From positions 28,918,187 through 28,982,186 of the forward strand of contig OX578284.1 of NCBI GenBank assembly GCA_951217055.1: a DNA stretch of 64,000 nucleotides, given 5' to 3'. Shown piece by piece: positions 11,836-25,528 of the stretch; positions within the stretch are counted from its first letter, which is position 1; each line of letters begins with the position of its first letter. A program made the position numbers and the translations under genes. Source of the DNA: Gerris lacustris (lineage: Eukaryota; Arthropoda; Insecta; Hemiptera; Gerridae). The notes below the pieces were generated by a model. The model searched no databases and had not been told where the DNA came from. It was given only the letters and a program-made list of their open reading frames with translations.

Positions 11836-12535
11836 TGTGTAAATTGGCTGTAGGGTACCCTTTTATTAACTTATTGTCTTAAAGAGTGGATCCTTTAGGG
11901 TAAATCGAAAAACAAAACAAAAAACTACATCAGTTTTTTAGTCGGCAACGTTTCGGCCTAGCCGGCCATTCTCAAGCCTAAAAACAAATATTTATTTGAT
12001 GTTAACCACAAATGAACGTAAAGATAATGAACATAATACATTATCAGCAATTAGTATCTTTAGCATATTAAAAACAATAAAACATTCTAGGTACCTTGTT
12101 GTTTTGCACTAGGGTAAGTGAGGTCAGTAATAAAAAATCTAAAAATCAGAACTATAAAGTTCTCTCGTCTCATACATACTACTTCTACACATTACCACAG
12201 AATGACTTAATCTAATATAACACATTGCAACATAAAACACAAAATTTAACAATAAAAACAATGGTAACAATTTAAAAATCACAGGTTTAACTGACAAAAA
12301 ACGTAAGGTAGTAGATAATGGGTTATCAGTCCCTTATCATTCCTGTTATCATACAGTGGTAAAATATTAGTAATAATTAATAAATAAAATTTGATATAAA
12401 ATTAACATTAATTAGTATTTAATAGCTGTAATATAGTGGGTGATATAATTTTAAAACCATAAAAACTTTTAACATAAATAAAAGACAAAATAAGGTAACA
12501 TAGGTAATCAAGGAGGCAACTGTATTATGACTGTA
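11836..12535 (-). repeat. Penelope-like element terminal repeat, copy 2
   Basis: Direct repeat of 8516-9215 at an exact 3320-bp offset. It lies just upstream of the start of the intact reverse transcriptase gene on the minus strand, so it probably supplies its promoter. It includes the second hammerhead-like block at 11941-11977. Confidence 0.75.
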
Positions 12536-12980
12536 TTATCGGCGGGAATTTTGATTTGATAGGTCTTGATATATCCCACTGTAATATTTATTCAGAGACC
12601 GGGAATCAGTTTTAATATTGACTGTTCTATCCGATTTAATGGCGATGTTCAGCGCCTCTATCATTTTCCTTCTATTAGATTTAGTCTCTCTCCCTAAAAT
12701 CTTGGTCTTTTCAAAAAGAAACTTATGATTAGTGGCCATGGAGTGACTAGACAGGGCTGTATTGGTATTGCCTTTATTCTGGTCATATTTGTGTTGTTCA
12801 ATCCTATTGTTGATAAGTTGATTGCTTTCACCGATATACGTTTTATTGCACTGGCCACAAGGTATTTCGTATATGGTGCCTATTGACTGTTCAAATGGAA
12901 TTTTATCTTTTAAATTGTGATAAAGATTCTCAGTTTTATTAAGGGGTTTCAGTCCGAATTTGATCTCAGGGCAATCAAAT
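12536..12980 (-). pseudogene. 5'-truncated second copy of the Penelope-like ORF (GIY-YIG part)
   Basis: Identical, as far as can be read, to 9216-9660. It encodes only the last ~148 residues: the GIY-YIG domain and the C-terminal tail. The frame is open but lacks the whole reverse transcriptase, ending abruptly at 12980 against a 26-bp filler. The first internal methionine would give a 67-residue peptide. This is a by-product of incomplete reverse transcription, not a gene. Confidence 0.8.
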
Positions 12981-13006
12981 GTGTCAATCTGTCAAATGTT
13001 AAAAAT

Positions 13007-13417
13007 CTGTGATTTTTAAATTGTTACCATTGTTTTTATTGTTAAATTTTGTGTTTTATGTTGCAATGTGTTATATTAGATTAAGTCATTCTGTGGTAAT
13101 GTGTAGAAGTAGTATGTATGAGACGAGAGAACTTTATAGTTCTGATTTTTAGATTTTTTATTACTGACCTCACTTACCCTAGTGCAAAACAACAAGGTAC
13201 CTAGAATGTTTTATTGTTTTTAATATGCTAAAGATACTAATTGCTGATAATGTATTATGTTCATTATCTTTACGTTCATTTGTGGTTAACATCAAATAAA
13301 TATTTGTTTTTAGGCTTGAGAATGGCCGGCTAGGCCGAAACGTTGCCGACTAAAAAACTGATGTAGTTTTTTGTTTTGTTTTTCGATTTACCCTAAAGGA
13401 TCCACTCTTTAAGACAA
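13007..13417 (+). repeat. Inverted terminal piece of the Penelope-like element
   Basis: 411 bp, the reverse complement of 8554-8964 with no insertion or deletion. It contains the third hammerhead-like block (13314-13350), here on the plus strand. The right target duplication follows directly. Confidence 0.75.
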
Positions 13418-13429
13418 CAAATAGATTTA
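13418..13429. repeat. Right copy of 12-bp target site duplication
   Basis: CAAATAGATTTA, identical to 8504-8515, immediately after the inverted terminal piece. Confidence 0.75.
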
Positions 13430-16287
13430 ATTCTAGATTTTGTAAAGTTTGATAGCCTCTAGGTAATTTGAGATAATTTTTGTATTTCTCAACAAATAAT
13501 TTTTATTTTCTACAAAGTTTTGATTATTAAATTTTAACAGCTTATCTTGATTTTTCTTTTCTCTGTGGATTGGACTGCATTGTTGGACCCGAGATATTTC
13601 GTCTACTTATAATATCTTACATATTGATCAATTATGTTTTAATTATTGCATCCTTTTCCATACTTCCTGGTCCACAGATTTTCCCGATATTTATCTTATT
13701 TTACAGATTAATATTAATACAATTATATCTATTAATAAGTGTAATTGTGTATTGTTTCAAATAACTTTTCAGACTGGATTTCTTATCCTAATATTTTTAC
13801 CACGAATGAGTTGATTGACCGGTTATTGACCTTATCAGTCACAATTTGAAGAACGCCATAAGACACTTTAAGTCCTGACCAACTTGAGAAAAAGAAAGAG
13901 AGGGAGAACAAAAATAAAAATGGATTATCAATCAAGACATGTACTAAGATGGAAGACATCCGGATACGTAGAATATCTGCGTGAATTAAATCAATGTAAC
14001 TTGAGTGAGTGGGTTAAAGCAATAGACCGTGTCTTGTATCTTTTAGATGTGATTTTATGATTAATAGCTAGGACAGTAGCCAAGTATAAATTCATATCGG
14101 AAGAGGTGTGACCGAACTAAGATCATTTAAGACATGAAAACATGTATAATAATATTATTATTGGTACTCATTGCCAAACCTCTGATGGCTTTGAGTATTT
14201 GATTCAGTTTTTAATAACTGAGCCACTCCTAGTCAAAATATAGAACTTTATAATCATGCATTTTATCTTACTTATTTCCTTTTATTAAATCAATGGAAAA
14301 AATATAGGTAATATTGGAGAATCTAATAAAAATGTTCTACAAATACTAAAATATCAATACTTAGAGGTCAAGCGGGATTGTAAGCTGTAGTACATTTAAT
14401 TACTTATTATATTCAAACCACTTATTGCGCTCAGCAAAAAATGTATGTTAAAGGAAATGTTAATGCTGCATAACCGAGGTATATAATATGATGATTTAGT
14501 AAGATTTTTAGAAGATTTAGTGAGTTTTATTTTATTTTAAACCCAAATGATTTGTCACCTTTCCTATCATAATTGAACCCACGACATTTATCATTTGTAA
14601 GTAATATTTTAGTACATTAAACATAGGCATTCAAAATAACAATAAATGATATAAGAATTGTTGGGTCATTGGGATAGATTTTGTTCAAATCGTAAAATAT
14701 TAGTCTGCTATATCTTGTTTTTTTTTTTTTTTGCAGTAGTTGGGTGAAACCAGTTAGCAGTATAGATCTAAATATACCCAAAAGAAATATATTAAAGCGG
14801 TCAAAGCATTCTTTAAAATCTTTCTTTTGCGTCGGAATAAACAGTTTCAAGAACATTATGGAATAAAAATGGAACCATCTGTCTCCACGCATCTAACGGT
14901 TCGGTGAATTGTGTAGAACATATCTCATCTTATGGGGAAATATATCACAAAACAACAAAATTGAAGAAAACTAATAAATATATATAAGACCGCGATCTGT
15001 GAGCTAGCTTTGACAATCAATAAAGTTTACAAAATATATGCGTTTGCAAAAATTTTTACAAACAGACAGACCCGTGAGTCATATTGATCTCTGATGTGAG
15101 ATAAGGTAATTTTGAACTTGTGGGTATAAAATGTCTTCAGAATTGTAAAAATTCCAAACTTGGAAGCAGAAATAAATCAATTATAAATTCCACCAATATC
15201 ATTTTAAGTTTTAAAGTTAAAATTGATAGTCCTAATTTATTTATTACCTTATTTTATTGCACCTGGGTATGTACATTAATTTGCAACTCAGAGCTCATAC
15301 AAAAGACGCGTCATTCAGCGTTTAAACGAAATAATGATTTTTCGATTTAATAATTTTTTATCAATATATAGTTCAAATATAGACTAAAGTTCTACATAAA
15401 ACTTAATTAAAATCTACAGTTTAGTAAAATATTTATTAAAAAAAAAAAAATCAATCAATTTGTTTACGTCCTAACTTAATTTTATTTTTCGATTTAAATT
15501 ACCAACCTGCACGTAATACTATTATTACATCAGTTCTATACAGAAAGAAATTATTAAGGGTACGAATATTAGAGAAGGTATAATATACAACATTATAACT
15601 CTTGTAGACTCGATAAAAAGAATTAAATCTTATATATAATTATAAAAGATTAAATTAAAAAAAAGAGAAACATTAGTGAGTTCGAAATGGAACCTGAAAT
15701 ATCTTTAGGGCAAACTCTCCTAATAAAACAGATAAGGAATTAAATTTATTTTTTTATTTTTAATAAATGGTTGTTGTTAAAGGAAATTGGAGCCTATTCA
15801 AACAAGAAAAGTAATATAATTTCAATAGGGGAGGTTTCTTTTTACACAGGTTAGTTAATATTCAAATTCGTTTTCATGGATCACACTCTGTATACCGTGT
15901 TCTTATTATAGCGTCCTTGCGGATAGAAAATACTCCCCCCAAGGGCGAACCAAACTCCCGCCATGGGCACCTCAGGCATCGTCTAATTGCTTCATAACTG
16001 GCTCTTCTATAATAATGACGGCAAATGTAAATGACAGGTCTCCAAGAATTTTGATTATATTACAACTAAATTCTCTAATGCATATATAATTTTTGTCAAT
16101 TTTAAGAGGGAGAGAAGATCCTAAGGGAAACATTTATTTTACCATCTTTTTTTCTTATGAAGTTCATCGACATGCACCGATTATTAAATTTTGTTAATTT
16201 TTTTTTCCTATTCTAAACCTACAGCACATTTTTTGTATTTTTTTTAAAAATTTTAATATTTAAAACAGCCGAACTAATTTTATCGTA
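13430..16287. other. AT-rich non-coding DNA
   Basis: No gene supported. A short GC-richer block at about 15890-15990 ('ccccccaagggcg', 'actcccgccatgggcacctc') stands out from the AT-rich background but has no recognised identity. Poly-T (14718-14733) and poly-A (15438-15450) tracts are present. Confidence 0.35.
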
Positions 16288-16361
<74 letters not shown>

Positions 16362-16366
16362 TATTA
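16288..16366. repeat. (TA)n microsatellite
   Basis: Almost uninterrupted TA dinucleotide run of roughly 75 bp. It creates a spurious IYIYIY open frame on the minus strand. Confidence 0.9.
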
Positions 16367-18029
16367 GTTCTATACAAGGCTATATTAATATTATATAATA
16401 TTATATACATACTATTTTATTTAACTAATTTTATATAAATAATATTAATAATTGGTATAATTTATTTACTTTGTTTTTATATTAGTTCTAATCTTTTAAG
16501 ATAATAAATTAACTATATTATTTTCATATATTTATTTTTTGTTTTACAATTTTTTTTTGTATATCAAAAACAGGATTAGTGTCTGATGAGCCACTTGATG
16601 CACTCCCATAAAATAAAATTGTTTTTTACATCTTTTTAATGATCAAAAACTTAATTTTAATCGACTGACGGTTTAACTTGTTTGATTATAAACAAATAAT
16701 TAAGACAAACAACTCAATTTTTCTTAAAGCTATTTAAAAGAGAAATTAAATAGCCTGTGTTTATATTTAGCGTGATTGCTTCGTCCTTACATAGTCGGAA
16801 TTTGTTTTTACTACAACAATTATGTTAAAATCGGTGATTACCGAAATCACTAAAACATAGTGTGGTATCTAACAACATATAATTTGCTAATGTTGCTTCT
16901 GTATTTTGCATTAATTTAACATGCGTGCTATAATTATATTAAAATGCTGTGAATTTCTTACTATGTACAATATACTTATTATACCGATTAATGTAAAGAT
17001 TTAAAAATCTATTGTATAACTAATGTTTGAAAAATGTGTTATACTAACAACATATGCCATGTGGAAAAGATTTTATTTAATGTACTTAAGCAAACAATAG
17101 TTTTTTTTCATTTTGTAATTACCCAAAATAGTGATAACCAAAATGCTATGGGGCAAAAAATTTAAAAAAATCTCATCAAAAGTCCTCATCACAACCAATA
17201 ATGAAATCGGTCTGAAACAACTCAGATAAACTTTCTCATATAGCTGAAATTGTATTATATTCCATAATATCTCATATAAAATTGATTTTCTTAAAAAAAA
17301 AATAAATAAAAAGCGTTCAACAGGTTATTCTTTACTTTTTATTTTCTCATATGTAAAGAGAAAGTAATGTGATGATACGAAAATTCTATTTTAAAAATTT
17401 GATGGATTTACAGGGATTTAATGATTTTTTGTTTTGAGGTCCCCCGAGTCCAAAAAAGTGGTTTTTCAAAGATGTTTGTCTGACATCTGTGGTCTGTGCA
17501 GACGCGTGAAGAATTTTAATTTTTACTTGAAATTAATTTTACTAATTGCCTCTTCTTTTATGTAACCTGTGTTTCAATTTAATTAAAATCCTTTCAAAAA
17601 TATTTAAGCCAAGTTAAAATAATATCCTTTGAACAGAATGCATCACATTCTTAACTCCGTAAATAAACAAAAGACTTTCTACTAGAATAAAGATTTAAAA
17701 TAGGAGAACTATCTGTTTATTAATAACATGTAAAGCAAAAGCTTTAATGATACATTCCTTTCACTTTTCATAGTTAAATTTTCCAATAGGGGAATTCATA
17801 ATGTAACTTTCTCGTGTCCGAAAACACTTTCACCTCCATTGTAACTTAAAGAGTTTAAATATGAATTGGGATTCACAGAATGTTTTCTTCTTGTTTTTGT
17901 AAGTAATTTCTTTCTTTCTTTTTTAATTTCGTCTAATTATAAGCACGTTTTTCTTTTATGTCCACAAGTGGGAGAAAGATTTTTTCGAATTCTAAAATGC
18001 CATATATATATATTCGATGGCTGAGATGA
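16367..18029. other. AT-rich non-coding DNA, no feature seen
   Basis: No open frame with recognisable content and no clear repeat. Homopolymer A and T runs are frequent. Confidence 0.35.
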
Positions 18030-18490
18030 TGATACCTCGTAACTACCAAAATGGTGATTTTGAGGTTTTCATTATATTGTGGAAGGCTTGTGACATGCGA
18101 GATCTCGTAAGTGAAAAAAAAATCCTTCACATAGAAAATGGGCAGTCGTGACATCTCGTATCAGATTCGCTAACTATTTGTTATGTGCTTGTAACTACAC
18201 CTCGTATGAGTTTCTGGTGTAGAAGGTTAGTTGTGATACCTCATAACTGAGCTACTAATTCGTAAATGAGACCTTGTATGTGTTCACTTTATTAAAGAAG
18301 TGACATAGTGAGAACTCGTACATTATTTTATGAACTGTTATAATTTGACAGTTACCAATGTTTCAGAAGGGTTACAAGTAATACTAATTTATAACACACA
18401 GAAAAAACTTAGTCAGTTAAAGTAAATTTATTTTTTTAAATAGTTTTTTGTTCCTCTAGTAAACCAGACATTTTGAAGATACGAGGTATC
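18030..18490. repeat. Degenerate array of a CTCGTA-containing motif
   Basis: A motif close to GTGA(C/T)A(T/C)CTCGTA recurs near 18030, 18090, 18148, 18190 (ACACCTCGTA), 18231 and 18300 (interrupted by an insertion), and once inverted near 18478 (ATACGAGGTATCAC). Spacing is roughly 40-85 bp. It may be a decayed tandem repeat or a cluster of protein-binding sites. Confidence 0.35.
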
Positions 18491-21400
18491 ACTTTAACAT
18501 AGCCCAATTGTTTTCGAACACGCATACTTAAATAAGAAAATCGATTTTGATGACTTTAGATGCCAAAGTTAGCCAACAGATGGACTATTTTATGTTTTTA
18601 GTATAAAAGTAAAAAAAAATCCTCTTATTCTTTACACATTTTATTGTTCTTTATAAAGTTATTGATCATATAGTCATAGGTTATTAGTTTAGTTCTTTAT
18701 TAATTCATTATTAATATTCGACTTCGATGGTGAAAAATAAAGACGAAAAAGATGAAAAAAAACAAGAAAAAAAAAAAAACTGACGAGGGTCCCAGCAAAT
18801 GCGGCAGTATTATTAATTTATTTTTAAAAAAAATTGAATAAAAATCAAGCTTTGATCATCTCCTCGAACGTCTAAATAACATCTTATTAAATAAAAACCA
18901 ATTAAAATTTGAGGCTTTTAATAAACTTGTCATTATGTCAGGAAAAAATAATAATTAAGCTTGGAGAAATGTAAGTATATCTTTATTATACACCACACAC
19001 ATTCAATACTGACATAATTTATTTTGATGACTTATTAATTTATTTCATTGTAATACTTAATTTTCTTTTCTTGGCTTTGTGGAATATATATTTATACTAA
19101 AAAAAAAAAAATTAAAATAAATATTGAGGCATAGCCCTGTAATTTTGGTTCCAAATTGGACTGTATAACCTGACAAAAACTTCTCGTGAATACCCTTGAA
19201 TTCTGACAAGTTTACGGCTAAAAGCCATAATTTTCAATAAGAATTCATTTTTTAACTTCCTTGAAGGAACTAAAAACTGCCTTGACTCAATCGGGTTAAG
19301 TAGCAAACCTGCTTGGTATCTAATCAGATCGAAAACTGGATCCTGTTCCAAACAAATATGTTCAAATATTTAATTTGTAAAGGTATGTACATTTTTTGCA
19401 GTTAAAGATTTTTTTATTCAGACAATTTACTTCCAATATTCTGTTAAGTATTTTAGGTAAAAAAATAAAAAATAAAAAAAGTATGTACTATTAAATATAA
19501 TAAATGGTTAAGGGGATTAGTATCTTTAAAAGATTAAAGGCATTTGCCCTGGTAATAACCAACTAAACACAATCATTTCTAGTTCGTTTTCTGAAAATAT
19601 GAGAAAGCTCCATACTAATGATCATCGAAAATATATGTGGCTGCCCAAGTACAATTTTTGCAGATATTAAGTTAAGTGGCGTCATTTCAATAAATATAGA
19701 GATCTCCTAGAGCAAAAATATGTAACATCTGACTATTACAGTCCGATCTCAATCTGTAGATGTAATAAGAAGAAAGTAGTAGTAGTAGATAATGAAAAAA
19801 CATTAAAATCGCTAGGATTCGAAGAATTAGTCTTATGTATGATATTAGCCGCATATTTAGGATACAGCGAGATACTGCAAACTGTTTATTACGACTCTAG
19901 ATAAAATTTAGTAGGACAAATTTGTGTTAGAGGAATAATTAAGAATAATTATCTTATATTTTATTTGCGTTTGTCAACATTTTTTTTTCTGTTTAAACAA
20001 ATACGGTTCATTAGTTTATGTTGTTAGGAAACGTTATCAGAGGGGATAAGTTTTTTAATATATTTTAGAGAATGATATGTATATGTCGTATAGTGAGACA
20101 ATATGTTATAAAATATTATATCCTCCAAAATTAGAGCTACTTCGAGATATGATATCATTAGCAATGTATATTATGTGTGTGCCAATTTTATCTTAGTGTA
20201 TATAGAGTATAGGCTTCCGGGGTTGGTTTCCTAATGGAGCATCCGACCGACGTTTCGCCTCTTAAGCTAAATGCATATTCACGGTTGTATATGTTGCTTT
20301 GATAAAATTGAATTCATGTTATTACTTTCATTAGAGCAACATTATGCCAATTTCGATTTAATTTGTTACAGCAGGTTAAGGCTCCATTATTCTGCACAGA
20401 CGATAGATACAGACTATTTATACAATCCATCACCTTTTTTGGAAAGGAGTTTTATTAAATTTCTTTACTTATAAATATAAAAAGTGACATAAATTATGTT
20501 CCAAAAATACATTGGATTAAATATAAATTCTATTGTAAATATAAATAGAAAGACAGTTTATATTTGTTTTAAATCATTGCAAACTGTAATAATTATTTAT
20601 TGGAATGGTTAATTATTAGATATCTAGCATAGAATCAATCACAATTTTCATAGAGGTAAATAAATTAACTAAAGCATTCTGAGGAATCAATTTGCATATA
20701 TTAGGATTCGAAGTTATTTTTATCTAAATTTAAGTCAACTATAAATCAATTTTCATTATTAGAAAAACGACTCGTGTATAATATATTAATAGAGGAAAAT
20801 CTTTTCTTAGACAAGAACAGAAAACAAGATTGTTTTCATCAACAAAAGTTATCTTTTTCTTGTTAATAGAAAAATTATAATGATTGAGAGCAACGGCGAG
20901 ACGATGAGACGACAGTCGCGACAAACTACTTATACATCTTTATTTCTATTATTAAAAAATAAATAAAGAGTAAATTTATAATTGAAATAGAACAATGAAT
21001 CTATTAAAAATTATTTCAGCTTTAGATTATCGACAAAAATAGTAATATCCAAGGATATGTGATGCAGAAAAGACACTACGTTGTCGCAACTCTAGATTTA
21101 GCCGAAGGATATGAAAAAGGAAGTAGCCCACATAGTCTCACGTCTGTAGACTGGTATCGCCCACAACAAATCACCTAGAATATACACCGTAAGCTCTTGG
21201 AAATCAACGGCTACTTGATGATTTTAAAAAGCCATGTGTCGCTCAGGACTTAGTGTAACGTAATTATTAAAAAAATTAAGATAAGTATGTAAATATTGTC
21301 CACGTGCAGAATACATACGGATAAAACCGGCACAATTTGCAATAGAACATATTTAATCAAGAACAAACTTCATCTTTCTGCAACGAAACAAATAATCTGT

Positions 21401-21958
21401 TTCCGAGTTTGCTATAATTTGGAAAAAACAATCCATTTTCCATAAAGATTATAAAAAAAATGGCACATTTAATTATTCAGATTTAAATATAAACTGTTTA
21501 ATTATTCAAATTAAATAAATAATTATCAATTATAAATGCATAGAGTAATAAATACGGATTTTTAAACTGCAGAAAGATTATTTATAGTTCTTTACATTTA
21601 AATTCTTGAAAAACAGAACTTCCCGCCAATATTATACAATCATTACATCGAGTTAAAAGAGTTTTGAGGTAAAGACTTCCTTATATATTTATCCTGGAGT
21701 CTATGAGACCAGACGATAAATACATATATAATTATCCAGTATCCGCGATATATAGTATATTGTAATGAGTAATTATAATAAAGGTTGTTATTTATTTATA
21801 GATTGATTAAGGGGCTTTTTATCACTAAAATCAATATCATGTTACTCCATAAAGCTCTTATGTCTTCCGCATGTAGATATAAAATTAGAAATAAGTAATT
21901 TCAAATATTTTGACACATCTTTTTTATGTTTTAGATACTCATTAAAATGATCGTTTCC
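18491..21958. other. AT-rich non-coding DNA
   Basis: No supported gene. Open frames here are short and match nothing recognised. A TAG-TAG-TAG microsatellite lies near 19776-19790. Confidence 0.35.
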
Positions 21959-22462
21959 CCTCTTTTGCTTCCGAGCTTACTGAAGGTAACGGAAACTATG
22001 TAATCGTTCTAAAGAAAGAACATTTTATATGTCTGCGAATTCAAAAATTCCAAGACTGAAATCCGTTTCAGACATCAGGGATCATTTTTGGTCCTATGTT
22101 AGTCCGTCAGTCTATCTGTCCACAATTTTTGCGAACCAACATAACTTAAAAACTTCTCGATTTAATGAAATTTAGGTGGTAGTTTATAATTAATCCATTG
22201 TTGTTCCAATATAACTTGTAACCTTTGAGCCCATTGGTTATCTTCCACATGCGAACAAAAATACATTAAAATAATTTGGATAGATTGTCGAATGTAGTCC
22301 ACAGTTGGACTCATTAATTTTGCTTAATTAAGACTTTTATTCTTGGAAAAAAAACCAGGCAATTTTGACAGATCTAAAAACGGGATAAACGAGACAATAC
22401 TGGGTTGTAAAAGTATAAAATCAATAAACTACATAATATGACAAGAGGAAGCTAAGTGCAAC
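21959..22462 (+). repeat. Dispersed hairpin-ended repeat, copy 1
   Basis: Starts TTTTGCTTCCGAGCTTAC and ends near 'gaggaagctaagtgcaac'. The internal order 'tttcagacatcaggga', 'ttttggtcc(t/g)', 'gtctgtc', 'ttaatgaaattta' and 'ataattaatccattgttg' is shared with seven further copies in this window. It is unclassified, with no coding capacity. Confidence 0.6.
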
Positions 22463-24135
22463 AATATTTTTAAATCAATCAAAATTTATTCAGAAATAAT
22501 AGTATTAATAAATTTAAATTAAATGAGCGCAGTTGGTTTATGAATCTATTACTACTAATAATGACAAAACAATAATTAACTACGCAGGATCCAGAGTGAC
22601 TACAAGTTAGAAATAACGGGAATTAAAATCTAATAAAACAAAGTTCAATCGTCTGTATTGTGAATTGTTGCACTATAAAATGATGGGATAGTGGGCATGA
22701 TGATCTAAATGCTCATCATCATATGGCTCGGGGGGAATCTATACTAAGTTGATGTGGAGGAAGGCAACATTAGGGTCCTGCAAAACAAAAGACAAGTTAA
22801 TCTGTAATTCTTAGTAAAAGCCAGTATCATAGAGAGTAAAGGGCATAATCCGGAAAGATATATGCAATATGTGGTGCTTCTATATCTATATATTGTTACT
22901 CCCTTATGTTTTTTTAGAATATAAATGACATTAACTAAATAACTATTAAGACAAAGTGATGTTTAGCCCAACTTAGGGACAAAGGAAATATCGCTCTTAC
23001 GTTTTTATAAGGGGAGTAACAGTCTAAAGAAGAACATTGTGTAAACCTTCTTCAGGTTGTTACTCCCCTCTCTTTTCTTTATAAGAGGAGTAACAATCTA
23101 AAGAAGTGCCCGATATGAGAGGCCAAATGGGAAGTATTAACAATATATGTATGTAGCGACAACTATTAACAATTCACCTTTTAAGCAACTCTTTTGAAAT
23201 TAATCAATGCTATTTTTCAAAACATTCATTTATACACAATGTTAGATGTTTGTGTGGTTTTCTAGCAGTATCAAAAATCTAGCTTTATCGTGGTCAGGAA
23301 TGCCTACGCTAAAAAAAAATTATCCTTTTCACATTTGGAGATTTAATCATGCTTAAGTCAATATAAATACACTAGAAATACTTAAAATTTTAAAAAACCT
23401 GCTAACAATAGACAGTTTATTAACTTGCACCTTCCTCTTCGAGAAAACATATTATGTATAGATAATCACCAATTCATTGTAATATTATGCGTTTATTTAC
23501 AATTCGTAACCTTCTATAGTAAAGCCTGACATTTGGTAAACATTAATAATGAAAGTAATGTCACTATTAATAAAATAAAAAAAATAAAAAAAAATATTGC
23601 AGATTACAATTCAATAATATACCATTCTCTTGGCAAAGGAATTAAAACAATCTCTAAGCCCGATTATAAATTATACTTAATCACTTGATTCGTCTCATTT
23701 CCTAGTTCGGGTGTCAACTTGAAGATAGACTAATTTAATTGCTTCCATTATAATTGTCACAGTTCACTAATGAAGTTTGTTGTTGATTTAAATATAAACC
23801 AAGGAATGACCTACATATTTGTCTTCAAGCCCACACAATATCAATTGAACTTGATTCTTAACAATAAACTAATCTAATTAAATAACAATTGTACATTATA
23901 AATTAGTAACGGCAATTATTGAAACTCATGGCTAATCCAGGATGCAACACCATTGTTTTAATTTTTTTTAATACTCGTATGCACAACGTTTTGTATTATA
24001 GGATATCTCTTCAGTTTACTTGGCTTTATATATGCTTCGGAATACATTACATTAAACTGTTATTAAACGCTACATAAATTACCGTAAAACAAAAGATAAT
24101 GTATTTATAATATACTATAAATTTGTAAAGCATTA
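22463..24135. other. Non-coding DNA with a small local inverted/direct repeat
   Basis: A hairpin with 11-bp arms GGGGAGTAACA (23011-23021) and TGTTACTCCCC (23058-23068) is followed by a second 'aggagtaacaatctaaagaag' near 23086. An inverted 'ttgttactccc' near 22903 belongs to the same set. No gene is supported. Confidence 0.4.
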
Positions 24136-24345
24136 ATAACCGGACGTGTTGGTTTAGTAGGCGCGGCTTATAGCCTTCTGTACCCGGACACCACCCCTCA
24201 GAGCCCAGAGTCCCAAGTATATAACCAAGCTTCTACCTAGCCAACACCTTCACCCTACGGACTTGAATAGACAATAACTTCCTCTTCCTACTCTTTCATA
24301 TATCAACTTCATTCACAGAGCTTTTACACCATGGAAACTTCACAA
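24136..24345 (+). promoter_or_regulatory. Possible host promoter/5' exon island
   Basis: A GC-richer block in AT-rich DNA. It has 'ggcgcggcttatagcc', a C-rich stretch, a TATA-like 'agtatataacc' at about 24217 and then a pyrimidine-rich leader. A short ATG frame (24331) ends after six codons. The composition fits a promoter plus untranslated first exon, but no downstream coding exon is identified. Confidence 0.25.
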
Positions 24346-24483
24346 CTTTAGAGCAAATTGCGCAAAGTAAAAACTACACATTCCGGGAGAATAAGATAGG
24401 AGATTTAATATTCTCATATTTTTAAAAAAATATTAATACCATATGATGCACAAGTAATAATTTTAATAAATAAATCATTTAAA

Positions 24484-25070
24484 AAAATAGACTTCCAATT
24501 GGTGTGGCACATAGCTCCAATCACGTACTTTATTGATTTTATGCGTTTAACAAGCCATTATTGTCTAATTTGTTTGTTTCCCCCGTTTTTTTAATCTGTC
24601 AAAATAGTTTTGATTTTTTACATGAATAAAAGTATCAATTTAGCAAAAGTTAAAGAGCGCTGATGGTTCAAATTATTTTGTGTTATCTGCGGGGTACTTT
24701 CGATAAACTATTAAAGTTTTATACAAATGAGATACGTACTTATGAAGCTATAGGTATAGGTATAAATTATTGTATGTTTGTGTGCATATGGAGGAGAAAC
24801 AAATTAGCGCAGAAGGTTGAAACTTATATGGGGCCAACAATGGGTTAATCATGATCAACCATCCTAATTTCATTAAAATCGGACGTGTAATTTTTAAGAT
24901 ATGTTGGTTCGCCAAAATAGAGCGACAGACACGGAACCAAAAAATGTTCCCTGATGTCTGAAACGGATTTCTGTCTTGGAGTTTTTGAAATTGGAGACCT
25001 AAAAATCTTTTGTTCTTCAGAACGATCACGTAGTTTCCGTTACCATCGGTGAGCTCGGAAGCAAAAAATC
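24484..25070 (-). repeat. Dispersed hairpin-ended repeat, copy 2 (minus)
   Basis: Reverse orientation. It starts with 'tagacttccaattggtgtgg' and ends with 'ggtgagctcggaagcaaaa'. It is full length, about 590 bp. Confidence 0.65.
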
Positions 25071-25528
25071 ATACAAGCATGAATTAAATTTCTTGTATCT
25101 CTTAATGTAAGTTTATCACTCGGATGTGTAGGTTTTATCTCTATATGTTAAAAAAAAATGTAGTGCAACGGGACACTTCGTTCCAACGGGGGGGACACTA
25201 CGTAGGAACGAAGTTCATTAAATATAAATTATAAAATCCCACTGCTAAGAGTACGATTCTAACTAAGGAGTTAGAAAAGAGACAATTTTAAAAGTTGCAA
25301 ATAACTCTCATTATGATCATGAGCAACTCCCTTGAGAGAAATTATCCCTGTAATGGATTTAAAAGATCGGGACTCACAAATTGTGTGGCTTGTTCTCCTA
25401 CTGAAGATCTACATTTATTAGAATTTGACCCCGTAAACGTACCCAATAGAAAGTTAATTCAAAACCGAATAGATGGTATAAAAGCTTACTAAATTTAGAA
25501 GTTTTGTAAAAATGTAACAGTCCCTAGG
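25071..25528. other. Spacer with a short hairpin
   Basis: ACTTCGTTCC (25175-25184) and GGAACGAAGT (25205-25214) form a perfect 10-bp stem around a G-rich loop. A 65-codon open frame at 25295 has no recognised identity. Confidence 0.35.

Larger units (their letters stand above)
8516..13417 (-). mobile_element. Penelope-like retroelement, composite with tandem and inverted copies
   Basis: The layout on the plus strand is: first terminal repeat plus complete ORF on the minus strand (8516-11835), second direct copy (11836-12980) truncated inside the ORF, 26-bp filler (12981-13006), and an inverted piece (13007-13417). The direct copies run at a constant 3320-bp offset with no difference noticed by eye, and the inverted piece matches 8554-8964 without length change. 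Partial tandem copies, 5' truncation and inverted terminal pieces are typical of Penelope-like elements. The identical copies and intact target duplication indicate a recent insertion. Confidence 0.85.

Noticed and set aside
16219..16410. Minus-strand frame rich in Ile-Tyr repeats (also at 45489-45728)
   Set aside because: Pure translation of (TA)n microsatellites.
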